Assembly (NCBI GenBank): GCA_030620575.1
Contig: JAUXEL010000015.1
Location: 1 to 17,149, forward strand
DNA: 17,149 bases
Reading direction: 5' to 3'
From: Fidelibacterota bacterium
GTDB taxonomy: Bacteria > Fidelibacterota > Fidelibacteria > Fidelibacterales > Fidelibacteraceae
In this document: piece by piece, positions 15,063 through 17,149 of the stretch
How the letters are laid out: the number at the start of each line of letters is the position of its first letter
Numbering within the stretch: the first letter of the stretch is position 1
The notes under the pieces: model-generated
What the model saw: only the letters and a program-made list of their open reading frames with translations
What the model was told of the DNA's origin: nothing
The model's database searches: none
Program-made: the position numbers and the translations under genes

Positions 15063-17015
15063 ATGTTCAATACTTTTTATAATAGTTCGGATAAAAATTC
15101 CAACAACAAACCGTCCCAAAAACCCGACCCGGGAAAGCGACCCGATTTACAGGGTCTAATGAAGGTTCCCAAAACCCCCTTGATCTGGATCGGCTTAGTA
15201 ATTGTTATATTAATTTTAGCGCAATTTTTTGGGAATGCAGGCGGTTCCAGTGAAAAAAAGCTAACCTATACAAGATTTAACCAATATTTAGAAGAAAATA
15301 GAATTAACAACGGAGTATTTGAAGGAAAATCATTGTCTGGAGAATTCAGTACACCCATTATTGAATTTATTAATGGAAAAGAAGTAGAATATCAACGCTA
15401 TCGCGTAACAATTTTGCATCTTGATACCGATTTACTAAATCAATGGGATGATGCGGGACTGGAATATGAATTTGTAGAACAAACAATGGGGTTTAAGGAA
15501 ATATTGTTAAGCGTTCTTCCCTGGATTGTGATCATTGGTGTATGGATCTTTCTGATGCGCAAAATGTCCGGTAGTAAAAGTGGCGGAACCGGTGGTATGT
15601 TTTCATTTGGGAATACCAATCCGGCCAAAAAATTCAATCCGGAAAGCTCAAAAATTACATTTAAAGATGTTGCCGGCTGTGTTGAGGCAAAGCAGGAACT
15701 GGAAGAAATTATTGAATTTTTAAAAAATCCGGAACGTTTTCAGAGACTGGGGGGAAGAATTCCTCGGGGCGCATTGTTACTCGGACCTCCGGGAACGGGA
15801 AAAACACTGCTTGCAAAAGCAGTTGCCGGAGAGGCGGAAGTTCCGTTCTACAGCATATCAGGTGCCGATTTTGTAGAGATGTTTGTTGGCGTTGGGGCAA
15901 GCCGTGTACGTGGACTTTTCGACCAGGCCTTAAAAAACTCCCCGTCAATTGTATTTATAGATGAAATAGATGCGGTTGGTCGACAGCGTGGTGCAGGCCT
16001 GGGTGGTGGTCATGATGAGCGCGAACAAACTTTGAATCAACTGCTGGTTCAAATGGACGGTTTTGATTCAGATGCAAGCGTAATTGTAATTGCTGCGACC
16101 AACAGGCCGGATATTTTAGATACCGCACTTTTGCGGCCGGGACGTTTTGACCGACAAATTTTTGTGGATGTTCCGGATGCACTGGGGCGTGAAGGAATTT
16201 TAAAAGTTCATACAAAGAACGTTAAAATGGCTTCAAATGCGGATCTCAAAACACTAGCGAAAGGAACACCCGGCATGGTGGGTGCAGATCTTGCAAACCT
16301 GATAAATGAAGCAGCCTTGCTTGCCGCAAGGAAAAATCACAAATCAGTAACAATGAAAGATTTGGAAACAGCAAAAGATAAAATAATGATGGGTGTGGAA
16401 CGAAAATCTTTGATCTTAACCGATAGTGATAAAAAAATAACGGCTATTCATGAATCCGGTCATGCGCTTGTTGGTGTTTTATTATCAGATACTGATCCTG
16501 TCCACAAAGTTAGCATTATTCCGCGCGGCAGTGCTTTAGGTATAACCCATCTGCTTCCGGAAGCGGATAAATATAATTACTCAAAAAAATACATTAATGC
16601 GCAATTGCAAGTCATGATGGGAGGGCGTGTCGCGGAAGAATTAGCCAATGAAGATATTACAACCGGGGCAAGCAATGATATTGAACGCGCAACAGAAATG
16701 GCACGCAGAATGGTATGCGAGTGGGGAATGAGTGATGTTCTTGGTGTTACAGCATTTGGTACGAAAACGCAGGAAGTATTTATTGGTCGTAATTTTGGGA
16801 CCACAAAAAACTATAGTGAAGCAACTGCTCAGAAAATTGATCAGGAAGTCCAACGTATTGTAAATATAGCATACGAGGGAGCAACATCATTAATAAAAGC
16901 CCATATTACAACATTAAAAAAAATTGCCGATGCGCTTTTAGATAAAGAATCACTTAACAGAGAGCAGCTGGAAAAGATTGTAACAGACGATGGAATTAAA
17001 TTAAAAAGTAAATAA
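15063..17015 (+). CDS. ftsH: ATP-dependent zinc metalloprotease FtsH
   Basis: 650 aa from the ATG after the strong AAAGGAG site. A membrane-anchored hexameric AAA+ protease that extracts and degrades membrane and unstable cytosolic proteins. The N-terminus is Asn/Lys/Pro-rich. Membrane helix 1 is about residues 40-56 (LIWIGLVIVILILAQFF), followed by a short periplasmic domain and helix 2 (about 153-171, SVLPWIVIIGVWIFL). AAA module: Walker A GPPGTGKT (241-248), Walker B with DEID (300-303), the pore-loop-like FVEMFVGVGA, and the second region of homology ATNRPDILDTALLRPGRFDRQ. The protease active site is HESGH (463-467), with Asp539 the likely third zinc ligand. HESGH is a minor variant of HEAGH that keeps all metal and catalytic residues. 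It follows hpt by 58 nt and precedes folP by 17 nt. Confidence 0.97.
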   Translation: MFNTFYNSSDKNSNNKPSQKPDPGKRPDLQGLMKVPKTPLIWIGLVIVILILAQFFGNAGGSSEKKLTYTRFNQYLEENRINNGVFEGKSLSGEFSTPIIEFINGKEVEYQRYRVTILHLDTDLLNQWDDAGLEYEFVEQTMGFKEILLSVLPWIVIIGVWIFLMRKMSGSKSGGTGGMFSFGNTNPAKKFNPESSKITFKDVAGCVEAKQELEEIIEFLKNPERFQRLGGRIPRGALLLGPPGTGKTLLAKAVAGEAEVPFYSISGADFVEMFVGVGASRVRGLFDQALKNSPSIVFIDEIDAVGRQRGAGLGGGHDEREQTLNQLLVQMDGFDSDASVIVIAATNRPDILDTALLRPGRFDRQIFVDVPDALGREGILKVHTKNVKMASNADLKTLAKGTPGMVGADLANLINEAALLAARKNHKSVTMKDLETAKDKIMMGVERKSLILTDSDKKITAIHESGHALVGVLLSDTDPVHKVSIIPRGSALGITHLLPEADKYNYSKKYINAQLQVMMGGRVAEELANEDITTGASNDIERATEMARRMVCEWGMSDVLGVTAFGTKTQEVFIGRNFGTTKNYSEATAQKIDQEVQRIVNIAYEGATSLIKAHITTLKKIADALLDKESLNREQLEKIVTDDGIKLKSK

Positions 17016-17032
17016 ATGTTCTTTGATATAGC

Positions 17033-17149
17033 ATGAGTAACAAAATTACAACGCAGGTAATGGGCATTTTAAATGTTACGCCTGATTCATTTAGCGATGG
17101 CGGATTGTTTCAAAACACTGAGGATGCCTGTATTTATGCAGAAAAAATG
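17033..17149 (+). CDS. folP: Dihydropteroate synthase, N-terminal fragment (3' partial)
   Basis: Only 39 residues are visible before the window ends. The stretch VMGILNVTPDSFSDGG is the family's first signature, at the pterin-binding TIM barrel, so the call is firm despite the length. The enzyme condenses p-aminobenzoate with dihydropterin pyrophosphate in folate synthesis and is the sulfonamide target. The ATG is the first start after an in-frame TGA at 17024. No clear Shine-Dalgarno is visible, so it may depend on read-through translation from ftsH, 17 nt upstream. ftsH-folP linkage is common in bacteria. Confidence 0.92.
   Translation, partial: MSNKITTQVMGILNVTPDSFSDGGLFQNTEDACIYAEKM

Noticed and set aside
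16449..16463. HESGH instead of HEAGH in FtsH as a sign of an inactive protease
   Set aside because: Both zinc-binding histidines and the catalytic Glu are kept; only the neutral middle residue differs.
1..17149. CRISPR arrays, insertion sequences, prophage or defence genes
   Set aside because: No regularly spaced repeats, transposase or integrase motifs were seen; nearly all sequence is housekeeping or exported-protein coding.

Overview
The window is about 17.1 kb of gene-dense, moderately AT-rich bacterial DNA using the standard bacterial code. TAA, TAG and TGA all end recognisable full-length genes. Two proteins carry a C-terminal type IX secretion (T9SS) sorting domain with the NPFNP signature. 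Together with the rod-shape cluster and mixed use of Shine-Dalgarno sites, this suggests a Gram-negative, rod-shaped member of the FCB superphylum outside the classical Bacteroidetes (for example Marinimicrobia, Calditrichota or KSB1-like). That placement is inference; no marker here settles the phylum.

Layout, left to right. (1) 1-2548: 3' part of a secreted subtilisin-like protease with an eight-repeat FG-GAP/VCBS-type propeller and a T9SS tail. (2) 2549-2768: non-coding, with a nested palindromic element, a second related hairpin and a probable tRNA promoter. (3) 2769-2843: tRNA-Val(UAC), followed by a terminator shared with the convergent minus-strand gene (2857-3582) for a small T9SS-sorted protein. 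(4) 3727-5724: transketolase, divergent from that gene and closed by an AT-rich terminator. (5) 5783-5856: tRNA-Thr(CGU) with an odd D-arm, 23 nt ahead of the cell-shape operon mreB-mreC-mreD-mrdA(PBP2)-rodA (5880-11170), whose genes abut or overlap. (6) 11291-12966: smpB and tyrS. (7) 13008-17149: tilS-hpt-ftsH-folP, a well-known neighbourhood, with folP cut by the window edge.

Functionally the window combines envelope elongation (MreBCD scaffold, RodA glycosyltransferase, PBP2 transpeptidase), translation and its quality control (SmpB, TyrRS, TilS, two tRNAs), proteostasis (FtsH), purine salvage (Hpt), folate synthesis (FolP), pentose phosphate metabolism (Tkt) and two exported proteins.

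I looked for a new multi-gene system and found none: nearly every base lies in a recognisable housekeeping or exported-protein gene. The points worth a second look are small: smpB appears to be transcribed from its own start codon (leaderless), an identical 11-nt promoter core lies ahead of smpB and tRNA-Val, tRNA-Thr has an extra D-arm nucleotide, and there is a composite palindrome at 2562-2621.
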